This document shows, piece by piece, positions 1 through 6,986 of a DNA stretch of 20,905 bases. The position numbers were made by a program, and so were the translations under genes. The DNA lies in the NCBI GenBank assembly GCA_002452095.1, contig DKEG01000023.1, positions 1 to 20,905 on the forward strand. Reading direction: 5' to 3'. The DNA comes from Bacteroidales bacterium UBA6828. GTDB lineage: Bacteria > Bacteroidota > Bacteroidia > Bacteroidales > Paludibacteraceae. The notes beneath the pieces were generated by a model. That model was not told the DNA's origin, did no database searches, and saw nothing but the letters and a program-made list of their open reading frames with translations. How positions within the stretch are numbered: position 1 is the first letter of the stretch; each line of letters begins with the position of its first letter.

Positions 1-210
1 CCACACCGTGTCGCCTTTTTGGTGGATATAGATACTGTCCTTTTCGTAGGTCTGTATCGTGTCGTGGCGGTAGCGGGTTACTATGCTGTCCCTGTACTCT
101 GTTGTGGGCAGGCACTCGCAGGTCTTGCACCCTGTCAGCACCCACGCAAGGAGCAGCACGAGAAACGCAAAGGCAAGAAAACGAATTATTTTTATTAAAT
201 CTATTTGCAT
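1..210 (-). CDS. Phage lipoprotein, possible outer-membrane spanin (partial)
   Basis: The reading frame is open from an ATG at 208-210 to the left edge (70 codons), so the C-terminus is missing. The N-terminus has a basic start, a hydrophobic segment at residues 11-25 and a lipobox LTGC with the acylation cysteine at residue 28. After it comes a polar stretch rich in Asp, Tyr, Thr and Gln, with short repeats of the type D-S-I/D-T-I. A small lipoprotein with a hydrophilic mature part after the tail genes fits the position of lysis genes, where Rz1-like outer spanins often sit. That role is inferred from position and lipobox only. It could also be a surface or exclusion lipoprotein. The gene follows the terminator at 293-320, so it would need its own minus-strand promoter or readthrough; I do not see a clear promoter for it. 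Confidence 0.6.
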   Translation of the reverse strand, partial: MQIDLIKIIRFLAFAFLVLLLAWVLTGCKTCECLPTTEYRDSIVTRYRHDTIQTYEKDSIYIHQKGDTVW

Positions 211-212
211 TA

Positions 213-244
213 TTTGTTTATTCCAAAAATTTGTCGTACCTTTG
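213..244 (+). promoter_or_regulatory. Bacteroidetes-type promoter, plus strand
   Basis: TTTG at 213-216 and TACCTTTG at 237-244 are separated by 20 bp, matching the Bacteroidetes housekeeping consensus (TTTG, 19-21 bp, TAnnTTTG). Transcription would start near 251 and run towards the hairpin terminator at 293-320. No plausible plus-strand gene lies downstream, which suggests a short untranslated RNA. Confidence 0.5.
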
Positions 245-250
245 CTATGT

Positions 251-323
251 GTTACGAATTATCGTTGCATTATTGTTGAGAATTATCTCTTCAAAAAGCC
301 TCGAATTATCGGGGCTTTTTTAT
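251..323 (+). ncRNA. Candidate small RNA, about 70 nt
   Basis: The interval lies between a consensus plus-strand promoter (213-244) and a strong hairpin followed by a U-tract (293-326). CGAATTATCG occurs twice in it, at 255-264 and in the terminator stem-loop at 302-311. No reading frame here looks coding. The RNA would be complementary to the 3' end of the tail-region mRNA and to the leader of the lipoprotein gene, so cis-antisense or trans action are both possible. Ends are estimates; expression is unknown. Confidence 0.35.
293..320. terminator. Bidirectional rho-independent terminator
   Basis: The stem AAAAAGCCTCG pairs with CGGGGCTTTTT (11 pairs, one G-T) around the loop AATTAT. Further T residues follow on the plus side. 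On the minus strand the stem itself ends in TTTTT, and the hairpin begins right at the TAA stop of the tail-region gene (stop at 320-322). It can therefore end both the minus-strand structural operon and the short plus-strand transcript. Confidence 0.75.
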
Positions 324-1207
324 TTCTCCTCACTTACCTCCTGCTTATTATCCTCTACTACTTCCGATGTCTCGGTGGTATCACCTGCTTTTAGCATATA
401 CGACGTTAAATCCATAGCCGCTACTGCCTTATGTATCTTTTCCGCTTGCGTCTCCGATACGGATTGCGTGCTGCTTTCAGTCTGATATACGTTGTCCGTC
501 CAACGGGACAATGAGAATGGATATTCAGCCCTTCCGTTTTCCCTGTCATAATCACTATTGTACCGCACCGTAAACGGAAGGAAATCCACAGCAGGAGCAA
601 AGTCGGTATCTGTATTCGCAATGCCGATGCCGAGTTTTTTATTCAGCAGTTGCAGGTGCTTGGTAACTACCTTTCCATCGTTGTGTGTTTTGGTTTTAAC
701 CACTGACGCATCCTGCAACTTACCCAAAAACATAGCAATATCGGTGGTTTCCATTTGATACGACTCGCTATGAAAACGCAGTATATACTCCTCTAAGCCA
801 TCATGCACCCCACATATCTCGGGTATGATAACGAAATACTTCTCCTTGCTACCGAGCAACCCTGTTTCTATGGGTATCAAAGGTGTTACCCACCCTGCAC
901 GCATGATACGTCCCCTGCTACTTACCCTCATAGATGTACGTACATAGCGGGCAAAAACCAACTCGTTTCCTATGTCCTGCCGTTTGATGACATCTATCGG
1001 AGCAAACAGGTGCAACTCCCTGCCGACGATCTCCAGCCGGCACACCTTGGCGCAACGAGAGGTCTTTTTATAGACATCGCCGGAAAGTCCCTCCAAAGCA
1101 GATTGCAAATCCTTCTGCTCTGCGATTGCACCGCCTATGTTTCCCCACGTTGCGGTAGGTTGTATATGTGCGGAGGTGCGACTATTGATAATGATATTTG
1201 CTGCCAT
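320..1207 (-). CDS. Tail-region virion protein, function unknown
   Basis: I place the start at the ATG at 1205-1207 (295 aa), 2 bp after the TAA of the preceding gene. A longer frame reaches 1294 but would overlap that gene. The N-terminal segment (about residues 15-40) reads TWGNIGGAIAEQKDLQSAL, a pattern that recurs near the start of phage tail-fibre and baseplate-associated proteins. The middle is mixed alpha/beta with no motif I recognise. The last 45 residues are low-complexity and rich in Ser, Thr and Glu. It is the last gene before the terminator at 293-320, in the position of a tail-tip or fibre component. The role rests on position and the short N-terminal similarity. Confidence 0.6.
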   Translation of the reverse strand: MAANIIINSRTSAHIQPTATWGNIGGAIAEQKDLQSALEGLSGDVYKKTSRCAKVCRLEIVGRELHLFAPIDVIKRQDIGNELVFARYVRTSMRVSSRGRIMRAGWVTPLIPIETGLLGSKEKYFVIIPEICGVHDGLEEYILRFHSESYQMETTDIAMFLGKLQDASVVKTKTHNDGKVVTKHLQLLNKKLGIGIANTDTDFAPAVDFLPFTVRYNSDYDRENGRAEYPFSLSRWTDNVYQTESSTQSVSETQAEKIHKAVAAMDLTSYMLKAGDTTETSEVVEDNKQEVSEEK

Positions 1208-1209
1208 AG

Positions 1210-1509
1210 TTATACAGGAGATTTGGAGGTTGCCACAAAGCGGGCATAGTTCTGTTGGAAATAGAGCATTGTACCATTGTTCGGAGCAAAACACTCGAGG
1301 TTGTAAACGCCCACAGGAGCGGCAGAGGTCTTGTCCTTATCCAGCGTAAACGTATAGGTGATTACGCCATTGGCAGTGCTGCCTTTGGTAACGGAAAACG
1401 CCACACGGGTCTGTGTGGCTGCATTGTAGAGGTTGCATTGGTTGATGTCTAACTCCTTGTCCGATGTAACACCTACACTGAATTTTTCGCCTTTGTAAAT
1501 TGTCTCCAT
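1210..1509 (-). CDS. Small beta-rich tail-region protein
   Basis: A 99-residue protein starting METIYKGEKF. Predicted strands alternate with short polar loops (VGVTSDKELD, TRVAFSVTKG, ITYTFTLDKD, GVYNLECF), which suggests a compact beta-sandwich of the kind found in baseplate or receptor-binding-protein support proteins. No catalytic motif is visible. It stops 2 bp before the next gene, so the pair is co-transcribed and probably translationally coupled. A 95-bp spacer separates it from the tail tube gene. The assignment as a virion protein is from context; the specific role is unknown. Confidence 0.6.
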   Translation of the reverse strand: METIYKGEKFSVGVTSDKELDINQCNLYNAATQTRVAFSVTKGSTANGVITYTFTLDKDKTSAAPVGVYNLECFAPNNGTMLYFQQNYARFVATSKSPV

Positions 1510-1604
1510 ACGGATGTCTTTTCTCCCTTTCGTCGGTGGGGTGGGCTTTCAACTCCACCCGTGCCGACTACTCGGAACTAAATAACAACTATAAAGAAAG
1601 TTTG

Positions 1605-2126
1605 TTAGGCAGTAGGCTCTGTTTCCACTTCAAGAGGTGTGCAAGTCACTTCAGAGATAGTCTCACCGCTTTCGGTGATAGTAATTTTACCAAGCACGAG
1701 TGCTTTCTTGGTACTGTCTGTAGGCTGTAACGGTTCGACGGTATAAGTGTAGGTTGTACCATCTGCGTCTGTACCTTTCAACTCGCAAGAGATGCGACAA
1801 CGTTCTGCAAGCAGCCCCGCAGGAACATCAGCATCTTCCGGCAGAGAGAAATACGCATACTCGTGGTCGATTACACCATTGTGGTCATCGAACGGTTTCT
1901 TGCGTCCTTTCTTTACGCGAATGTCGAAAGTGATAGTGAAAGTATTCTCTTTGTACTTCACATCTTCATATTCGCCACCCTCAATCTTGGCTTCGAGTTT
2001 GTCGCCTTTTTCAGTTGCCAACTCCCAAGTATCTTCTGCTGCAGTCGGCAATTCTCGCCAACCTTTGCCCGTGTCGGTAATGTCACGTACTCCGTGACGG
2101 TTTTTACCCCATCCAATTTGTGCCAT
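1605..2126 (-). CDS. Major tail tube protein (putative)
   Basis: A 173-residue protein starting MAQIGWGKNRHGVRD. It is beta-rich, with a region around residues 45-80 (KIEGGEYEDVKY, TITFDIRVKKGRKKPF) that reads like tail tube subunits of long-tailed phages, where the polymer is built from a lambda gpV or Hcp-like beta-barrel. The C-terminal half (TTYTYTVEPLQP to the end) looks like an added beta domain. It follows the tail completion genes in the usual head-to-tail order. The absence of a sheath gene next to it favours a long non-contractile tail, but the rest of the tail module lies outside the window. Confidence 0.6.
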   Translation of the reverse strand: MAQIGWGKNRHGVRDITDTGKGWRELPTAAEDTWELATEKGDKLEAKIEGGEYEDVKYKENTFTITFDIRVKKGRKKPFDDHNGVIDHEYAYFSLPEDADVPAGLLAERCRISCELKGTDADGTTYTYTVEPLQPTDSTKKALVLGKITITESGETISEVTCTPLEVETEPTA

Positions 2127-2184
2127 ATTTGTATAATTTTAATTTGATTGGTTTAACTTTGTTTCCTTACACCGCTGGCAACCC

Positions 2185-2595
2185 TTATAACAAGTATTTG
2201 TATTCAAGCACTATGACAACAAAATGCTGCTTTATATCGGCATCTGCTTCGGTGTATATTGTCTTGTTCAAACTGAACTTGTAATTCGATTTCTCTGCTG
2301 TCAGCGTCTCCACCCACTCCACTGCCGCGCTCTCAAGTTCGACGGTTCTTGCACCGTCTTCCACAAAAACGCCGTTATCGTAGGGGGCGATGTCAGGCAC
2401 ATAGATATTGATAGTGACCACACCAGTCTCCACTTCGGCTGCCAATCCTGCGGTGAAGATGACGATAGCGTCTTCAAGACGGCTGTCGCGTGGTCTGTAC
2501 CCTGCTTTGTACACAGCACCCGAAATCATCGACGAAAGAGTGCTTGTACAAAGCATTTGGTAAATATCATTTTGTACCTGTTTGGCTGTTAGCAT
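2185..2595 (-). CDS. Tail terminator or head-tail joining protein (putative)
   Basis: A 136-residue protein starting MLTAKQVQNDIYQML. Its opening helix is followed by GAVYKAGYRPRDSRLEDAIVIF and beta strands, the pattern of small tail-completion or terminator proteins that cap the tail tube. The start lies 29 bp inside the end of the preceding gene (overlap 2567-2595), so translation is probably coupled. Its place between an HK97 gp10-like protein and the tail tube gene supports a joining role. Which of the joining proteins it is cannot be decided from sequence alone. Confidence 0.55.
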   Translation of the reverse strand: MLTAKQVQNDIYQMLCTSTLSSMISGAVYKAGYRPRDSRLEDAIVIFTAGLAAEVETGVVTINIYVPDIAPYDNGVFVEDGARTVELESAAVEWVETLTAEKSNYKFSLNKTIYTEADADIKQHFVVIVLEYKYLL

Positions 2596-3052
2596 TGTTA
2601 ATCTCTATTTCAAGTTGTTTGAGTAGTCTCGGTATGAGTTGTTTTGCTTCAAGTTCTGCACTCGCTATCACATCTCGCCCCGTGGCTGCCACATATTTTG
2701 CGTAGTGCATTCCTGCCACAACTATCAGCACCGCCCCTTGCGGGTATTGCGCCACAAGTTCTTTGGCGTAGTCCCTGCCTGTTTTCGAGCCTTGTTCTCC
2801 ATTGCCTATACTGCCGCCTACGGGCTGAAAATCAGAAGCCGAGCGCACTCTGCCGTTCACAGCAATAATATAGCCGATACTGCTTCGCAGATTACCCGTT
2901 TGGTCTTTGTAGCCGTTGCTTTCTCTCGCCCTGTTCACGCACTGCGTTCCGATGTACATCAGCGTATTAACCAGCGCACGCTCTTGTCGTTTCAGTTGCT
3001 GCTGCATATACTTCTGAATATCGGATAACGGCGATGTAAGTTTGACAGGCAT
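2567..3052 (-). CDS. HK97 gp10-like tail completion protein
   Basis: A 161-residue protein. The segment YKDQTGNLRSSIGYIIAVNG and the later MHYAKYVAATGRDVI match the recurrent pattern of HK97 gp10-like minor tail/completion proteins (a D-x-T-G-N-L-R-x-S turn and a G-x-x-Y-A-x-Y-V-x-x-x-G strand). The N-terminus is an amphipathic helix rich in Gln and Arg, and the C-terminus is helical. It sits 3 bp downstream of the preceding connector gene, in the standard head-tail completion position. It would act in the virion neck during joining of head and tail. Confidence 0.7.
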   Translation of the reverse strand: MPVKLTSPLSDIQKYMQQQLKRQERALVNTLMYIGTQCVNRARESNGYKDQTGNLRSSIGYIIAVNGRVRSASDFQPVGGSIGNGEQGSKTGRDYAKELVAQYPQGAVLIVVAGMHYAKYVAATGRDVIASAELEAKQLIPRLLKQLEIEINNANSQTGTK

Positions 3053-3055
3053 TGG

Positions 3056-3388
3056 TTACACTAAAATTTTGACCTCGCAGACGGCTTCGATAGGTTCGGC
3101 ACTGATGACGGAATAATCTCCAATCACCTGCCGCTCCATATCATAGAGTCGTATCTGCTCTGCCGTGAACGGTGTTGGTTGTTGCTCAATGAGAATGGTG
3201 TATGTGGCGACCGTGAAACTCTCACCGCTTTGGCTTCGTCCAAGGTTGTTATGATTATTGGCATAATACTGACAAGGCATAGTAGGTGCATAGGCTTCAC
3301 CTGTGGACTTTATAGGAAAGCCTGTTACAGGGTCTATGCCTCCTGCCTGCTTAATCTTTGTAGCAATATAGCCGTTTTGTATAATCAC
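3056..3388 (-). CDS. Head closure / head-tail adaptor protein (putative)
   Basis: A 110-residue beta-rich protein starting MIIQNGYIATKIKQAGGIDP. The N-terminal segment (Y-I-A-T, then a GG-I-D-x-x-T-G-x-P turn) and the central strands (SFTVATYTILIEQQ) fit the small SPP1 gp16-like head-closure fold that sits under the connector. The start overlaps the 3' end of the previous gene by 4 bp. The call rests mainly on size, secondary structure and position between the first connector gene and the gp10-like gene. Confidence 0.55.
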   Translation of the reverse strand: MIIQNGYIATKIKQAGGIDPVTGFPIKSTGEAYAPTMPCQYYANNHNNLGRSQSGESFTVATYTILIEQQPTPFTAEQIRLYDMERQVIGDYSVISAEPIEAVCEVKILV

Positions 3389-3714
3389 AACCTTGAACCT
3401 TTATAGCCATAGCGTGCTTTCGGAGCGTCTGTTTCCTCGTCTGCGTATTCTGCATATAATTCGCTTGCGCGTTTGCGGAACTGCAATCGTTGTTCGTCTG
3501 TAAACGAATACGACTGACCACCTTGCGTTATCTGTGGAGCATACGATAGCCACATCAGCAGGTCGGCATATGCGAGATTGTAGCCGTTGCTTTGGATAAC
3601 CGTTATGGTGCAGTCGTCATCAAGGGCTATCTTCCGCCGCTGCGCCACCTCTTCCAAAGTGCGCAGCGGTATCGGATAGGAATTGACGCTTTTGAGGGCT
3701 TCGAGAGTCGTCAT
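3385..3714 (-). CDS. Head-tail connector protein (putative)
   Basis: A 109-residue, mostly helical protein starting MTTLEALKSVNSYPIPLRTL. It has a helix-turn-helix-rich layout with LAYADLLMWLSYAPQITQGG in the middle and SFTDEQRLQFRKRASELYAEY near the end. This is the pattern of DNA-packaging/connector proteins (gp6/gp15-like) that follow the major capsid gene in many phages. It begins 13 bp after the capsid gene stop and overlaps the next gene by 4 bp. No enzymatic motif is seen. Confidence 0.6.
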   Translation of the reverse strand: MTTLEALKSVNSYPIPLRTLEEVAQRRKIALDDDCTITVIQSNGYNLAYADLLMWLSYAPQITQGGQSYSFTDEQRLQFRKRASELYAEYADEETDAPKARYGYKGSRL

Positions 3715-3727
3715 AGGGCGTTAGTGA

Positions 3728-5089
3728 TTAGGCTGCCTGTTTAACGGCTATTTCAACCTTGTTCACGCCGTCCGTGATAGTTACCGTAGCGGTGCGTGCT
3801 GCTGCTCCACTTGCATTGTTTGCTGCACAGGTAACAGACACTGTGTTGCCACTGATAGACACGGTTACGAACTCCTCGCTTGCGCTTGCTGACAAGTCAG
3901 CGATATTGCCACGATAGGACACCATTGCTTGTTTGGTAGCCTTTGCGGCTGCGAAATTCATTGTTTTGTCATCTGCATTGATTGAGATAGCCCCCTCTGC
4001 CACCTCATCGGCTGCAAGCAGATAGATACTATCCGCACCATCGATAACTGGGATACACAGGGCTTGCCCTGATGTGAATTCCTCCAGCGGGTCGTTGTTC
4101 GAATACTTGCTGATGAGCAAGAACGAACCTGACTTCTGATAGTTCACGCCCTCTACGGGGTTAGTCTCCTCTGCGAGTGTGCCATATACAAGGCGACCTA
4201 CTTTTTCGGTAGGGATAGCCACTATATTGGCTTCAACCCACGGACGAACGCTTTCCTCCGAGCCGTCGTGTTTCTGTACTTTGAATGTGCTGTCCACCAC
4301 GCGGAATTCAACACCATACTCATCACGCAACGCTTCGTGGAACAGGGTAGTTCCCGGTACGGGCAGTATGGTGTCGTCGGTGAAGATACGCCCTTGATAG
4401 GAAGCGGCGAGTTCTTTGCCTTGTTTCGATTTGCGGAACAGGGTGAAGTACTTTTTGCTCATCATCACGAGACCTATGCTATTGCCGTCGGCTTGTGCTT
4501 TGTCAAACAACTGCTGCACATCATCTTGCGGTGTAGAGAGACTACTGTTCCAGCCTGCCACACGGTTTTTGAATTGGTTTTCAGACTTGTAGAAGTCCAC
4601 GCGAACACCTGTACCGTCATTCTCGCTGTCCTCTACAAGCATAGTACCTGTGGAGAGAGCCTGCTCAAACATCATCTCAATACGAGCGTCTGTGCCGTCA
4701 ATAACACGTGGGACATCGTTAAGCACCTTTGCTGCAATAGTCGCCTCGTTCGTGCCGCGTGCGATAGCCACATTCAGGTCGGAGATGTCTTTCTCGCCCT
4801 TACGGAACTTGAGAGCAATCTTCGACAGTTTACCACTTGCGGTTGCAAGCGAACCGCGTTTCTTTAACGGAATAGAAGCATCCATTGCCACTACATCGGC
4901 AGCCACGATGACATTGTTGAGTTCGGTAGCACCCCAACTGAGGTCTGCGCTATACTCTTCTGTCAACATAGACTTATAGAGCAAGGTTGGCTTGGTTTTC
5001 TCTCCGTTGTACTTTTCTGTGATTTTACCAATCACTCTCCCGAAGTATTTCTCTACAAATTCGGGAAATAATGATACTTGTTTTGCCAT
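3728..5089 (-). CDS. Major capsid protein with C-terminal BACON-like domain
   Basis: A 453-residue protein. Residues 1 to about 375 read as an HK97-fold capsid protein of the lambda E type, with an N-arm, then ELNNVIVAADVVAMDASIPL, a long helix-rich P domain and a beta-rich A domain. This matches its place after scaffold and decoration genes. Residues about 385-453 form a separate beta-sandwich with the repeated pattern VTVSISGNTVSVTCAANN, then RTATVTITDGVNKVEIAVKQ. That is the hallmark of BACON-type Ig-like domains, common in Bacteroidetes and noted in some gut phages. The domain would be displayed on the capsid surface, like Hoc or other Ig-like decorations, where it could bind mucin or host glycans. 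The capsid call is firm; the BACON call is strong by pattern; the binding role is inference. Confidence 0.85.
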   Translation of the reverse strand: MAKQVSLFPEFVEKYFGRVIGKITEKYNGEKTKPTLLYKSMLTEEYSADLSWGATELNNVIVAADVVAMDASIPLKKRGSLATASGKLSKIALKFRKGEKDISDLNVAIARGTNEATIAAKVLNDVPRVIDGTDARIEMMFEQALSTGTMLVEDSENDGTGVRVDFYKSENQFKNRVAGWNSSLSTPQDDVQQLFDKAQADGNSIGLVMMSKKYFTLFRKSKQGKELAASYQGRIFTDDTILPVPGTTLFHEALRDEYGVEFRVVDSTFKVQKHDGSEESVRPWVEANIVAIPTEKVGRLVYGTLAEETNPVEGVNYQKSGSFLLISKYSNNDPLEEFTSGQALCIPVIDGADSIYLLAADEVAEGAISINADDKTMNFAAAKATKQAMVSYRGNIADLSASASEEFVTVSISGNTVSVTCAANNASGAAARTATVTITDGVNKVEIAVKQAA

Positions 5090-5118
5090 AGTCGTACTAA
5101 TTTTGATTGGTTACACAC

Positions 5119-5508
5119 TTACGTATACAGGAACTGAATCTGCGATAATGCAGTCTTTATTGTGCTCGTAACAGGGTACGGACTTGCAGCAGCGTTCACC
5201 TGACCGATAGTCAGAATGGCAGCGCGTGCGTCCTTTACTGATACACTTGCTTTCAGCACTCCCACATACGAATAACCGCTTGGCAGCGTGCCGTATGCCT
5301 CTCCATTTGAAGCCACTGGCATTGGTTTGTAGTCGTTGTCCTTTGCGATGATGATATGACCTGCTTTGATGACTTTTACATCACTTGCCACATCTTCGAC
5401 ATTCAAGGTGCGACCACCCGGAATATCGCCAAGGGCTTTCACGATTACGATACTGTCAAGCCCACTCTGAATTTCGTGAATATCACGATTGAGGTTTGTA
5501 GTTGCCAT
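5119..5508 (-). CDS. Head decoration protein (lambda D-like, putative)
   Basis: I choose the ATG at 5506-5508 (129 aa, MATTNLNRDIHEI), which lies 19 bp past the scaffold stop; an upstream in-frame ATG would overlap the scaffold gene. The sequence is beta-rich with IKAGHIIIAKDNDYKPMPV and YSYVGVLKASVSVKDARAAI, the layout of small capsid-stabilising proteins that bind as trimers on the shell. The gene order scaffold, this gene, major capsid is the same as lambda Nu3-D-E. A specific trimer role is inferred from order and fold pattern. Confidence 0.6.
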   Translation of the reverse strand: MATTNLNRDIHEIQSGLDSIVIVKALGDIPGGRTLNVEDVASDVKVIKAGHIIIAKDNDYKPMPVASNGEAYGTLPSGYSYVGVLKASVSVKDARAAILTIGQVNAAASPYPVTSTIKTALSQIQFLYT

Positions 5509-5527
5509 TTCGTTTTTCGTTAATTGA

Positions 5528-6190
5528 TTAAACATTGATGAGTTTTCCAACAACAGCGTCGGTTTCGCTCTCGGACGCTTCTTTTGGGTTTGCGTTTTGC
5601 TGCTTGCCGCCTACTGCGTTGGGTTTGCCGAAGACAGCCCCTTTGGCATTGATGTCGTTACCTATCTGCTCAACCTCCGTCTTAACCTCCGAGAGTAGTG
5701 TATCAAACTCTTCCTCGGTGAGCGTATCGATACTTGTACGCTCATAGGCTTTGCGAAGTGTAGCAGGCAGGTTTTCAATTTCTGCATTGAGTTTCTGTCT
5801 GCGGCTTGTAGAGGTGCGCTCCATCTCAAGTTTGTTCAGTCGTTCTGTCAACGCCTTGTTAGCGTCAATGATAGACTGCGCCCAATCAGGTGCGTCCTCT
5901 GTGCTTTTGGGTTGCTTTTTTGCGTCTGCCGGCTCGCCTCCCTCTATAGCCTTGCCGTCTTTCAGACCGTATTTCTGCTCGTAATTGCGGACAGCGGTCT
6001 GTTGGGCTTCGGTAGCACGGCTGTCTCCGTAACTATCGATGACTTGCTGAATTGTAACCCCCTCGACAGCGGTCGATACCTGTTCAGCGGTGGTGGCAGT
6101 CTTTGCCAACTTATCGGCTATCCTGCCCAGAATTTGTTCACTGACCCCCTCAAATTTGGCTTTCAGTGCTTCAAGGATTTTCTGTTTCAT
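5528..6190 (-). CDS. Scaffold-like head morphogenesis protein
   Basis: A 220-residue, highly charged, largely helical protein starting MKQKILEALKAKFEGVSEQI. The first 70 residues form a helical domain. Residues about 105-175 are predicted coiled coil (ALTERLNKLEMERTSTSRRQ and onward). The C-terminus has a flexible Gly/Asn/Gln-rich linker and a short terminal helix. This is the usual build of phage scaffolding proteins, which direct capsid assembly and are then removed. I see no prohead protease motif in it or elsewhere in the window. It is the first gene after the minus-strand promoter at 6216-6247. Confidence 0.65.
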   Translation of the reverse strand: MKQKILEALKAKFEGVSEQILGRIADKLAKTATTAEQVSTAVEGVTIQQVIDSYGDSRATEAQQTAVRNYEQKYGLKDGKAIEGGEPADAKKQPKSTEDAPDWAQSIIDANKALTERLNKLEMERTSTSRRQKLNAEIENLPATLRKAYERTSIDTLTEEEFDTLLSEVKTEVEQIGNDINAKGAVFGKPNAVGGKQQNANPKEASESETDAVVGKLINV

Positions 6191-6215
6191 CAGTTTTATA
6201 GATTGATTTCGGCGA

Positions 6216-6247
6216 CAAAGATACTACAAAATTCGTAAACACGCAAT
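6216..6247 (-). promoter_or_regulatory. Bacteroidetes-type promoter for capsid and tail operon
   Basis: On the minus strand TATCTTTG (6223-6216) is preceded by ATTG (6247-6244) with 20 bp between them, close to the TTTG/TAnnTTTG consensus. Transcription would begin near 6208, giving a leader of under 20 nt for the scaffold gene at 6190. Because a plus-strand cassette interrupts the late operon, this promoter is needed for the whole 6190-320 structural block. Confidence 0.6.
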
Positions 6248-6348
6248 ATATTCGACGTAAATAATGATATTTTTTTACGCATTTTTAATTGATTGTTCTA
6301 CTGGCTATTACGAATTTTGTGTGAAAAATTACGATTTTTTTTCGTCAA

Positions 6349-6396
6349 AAATTTTGTCATATCAAAATTTAGCAGTAATTTTGCAGCGAAATTTTG
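6349..6396. promoter_or_regulatory. Candidate operator half-sites
   Basis: AAATTTTG (6349-6356) and CAAAATTT (6363-6370) form a perfect 8-bp inverted repeat with a 6-bp spacer. A third AAATTTTG lies at 6389-6396. The first pair covers the TTTG box and spacer of the plus-strand promoter, where a repressor would block it. The region is very AT-rich, so chance similarity is a real alternative. Confidence 0.35.
6353..6383 (+). promoter_or_regulatory. Bacteroidetes-type promoter of the plus-strand cassette
   Basis: TTTG (6353-6356) and TAATTTTG (6376-6383) are 19 bp apart, an exact match to the Bacteroidetes consensus. The start of transcription would be near 6390, with a leader of about 45 nt before the ATG at 6437. 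It diverges from the minus-strand promoter at 6216-6247 and could drive the small genes, the mini-MutS and what follows. Confidence 0.65.
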
Positions 6397-6436
6397 AAAG
6401 AAACAGAATGTAAGACCGAAATAGTTACGTATTAAG

Positions 6437-6682
6437 ATGAAGACGACTGCTTCAATGCTCAACTACAGTTCAACTGAAATCAATGCGGATTTCAGAATTA
6501 AAATTTACGGGGTGGATAGAAACGGCAACCGCATAAACACCTTGGTGGGTGTTTCCGGACTGCTCGGTCTCATCGGTGTGGAACTTGCTAACAAATTTTT
6601 GGAGCGTGCTTATCATTTTGTCTCGGATAAGACTATCTGCAAACTGCGTCGTGGTTTGAAAGTGACTTTTTACAACAAGTAA
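6437..6682 (+). CDS. Small protein of unknown function
   Basis: An 81-residue protein starting MKTTASMLNYSS. It has two predicted strands (ADFRIKIYGVDRNGNRI), then a hydrophobic helix (VSGLLGLIGVELANKFLERA) and a basic C-terminus (KLRRGLKVTFYNK). The strand-helix layout and basic tail would suit a small nucleic-acid-binding protein, but no known motif is present. It is the first gene of the plus-strand cassette, 54 bp downstream of a consensus promoter, and is followed 40 bp later by another small unknown gene. Confidence 0.65.
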   Translation: MKTTASMLNYSSTEINADFRIKIYGVDRNGNRINTLVGVSGLLGLIGVELANKFLERAYHFVSDKTICKLRRGLKVTFYNK

Positions 6683-6722
6683 ATAATCAACTCAATTATA
6701 AACAAATTAAAATTTTACGATT

Positions 6723-6950
6723 ATGGAATGCTTTTCATTTAATGGGAAAACGGCTGTTTTAGGTCGCACGGTAATGGGCAGTAAAATACGCTGGAGGGTA
6801 TATTACTACAATGGTCTATACAAAGGTCAGTGTGCTTGCCAAACAGCGACAAATCATTGTTCTATAAAGATGGCGGCAAAAGCAATCAACAAGTTTCTCG
6901 GCAGCGAGGTTGTGTATGCTTTCAATGACATTTCTGTTATGCTCAAATAA
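6723..6950 (+). CDS. Small protein of unknown function
   Basis: A 75-residue protein starting MECFSFNGKTAVLG. It has basic and aromatic strands (SKIRWRVYYYNGLYKGQCAC) followed by a helix (KMAAKAINKFLG). Three cysteines (residues 3, 38, 40 by my count) and a further Cys near His-45 are not arranged in a clear zinc motif. It resembles its upstream neighbour in size and strand-then-helix order, which may mean the two share a fold. The next gene begins 36 bp downstream. Function unknown. Confidence 0.6.
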   Translation: MECFSFNGKTAVLGRTVMGSKIRWRVYYYNGLYKGQCACQTATNHCSIKMAAKAINKFLGSEVVYAFNDISVMLK

Positions 6951-6986
6951 GATAACCAATCGTATAACCAATAAATTTTCATCACA

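Noticed and set aside
1538..1560. GC-rich hairpin in the gap before the tail tube end (GGGTGG/CCACCC)
   Set aside because: The stem is only about 6 bp and no T tract follows on the transcribed strand, so a terminator is not supported.
2149..2156. TAACTTTG resembling a plus-strand -7 box
   Set aside because: The nearest TTTG boxes have the wrong spacing (7 or 22 bp) and no gene follows on that strand; it is the leader of the tail tube gene on the other strand.
4268..4867. 199-codon plus-strand open frame
   Set aside because: It lies wholly inside the capsid gene in the antisense direction, has no promoter and reads as an unlikely mix of Cys, His and Phe. The minus-strand frame is an obvious capsid protein.
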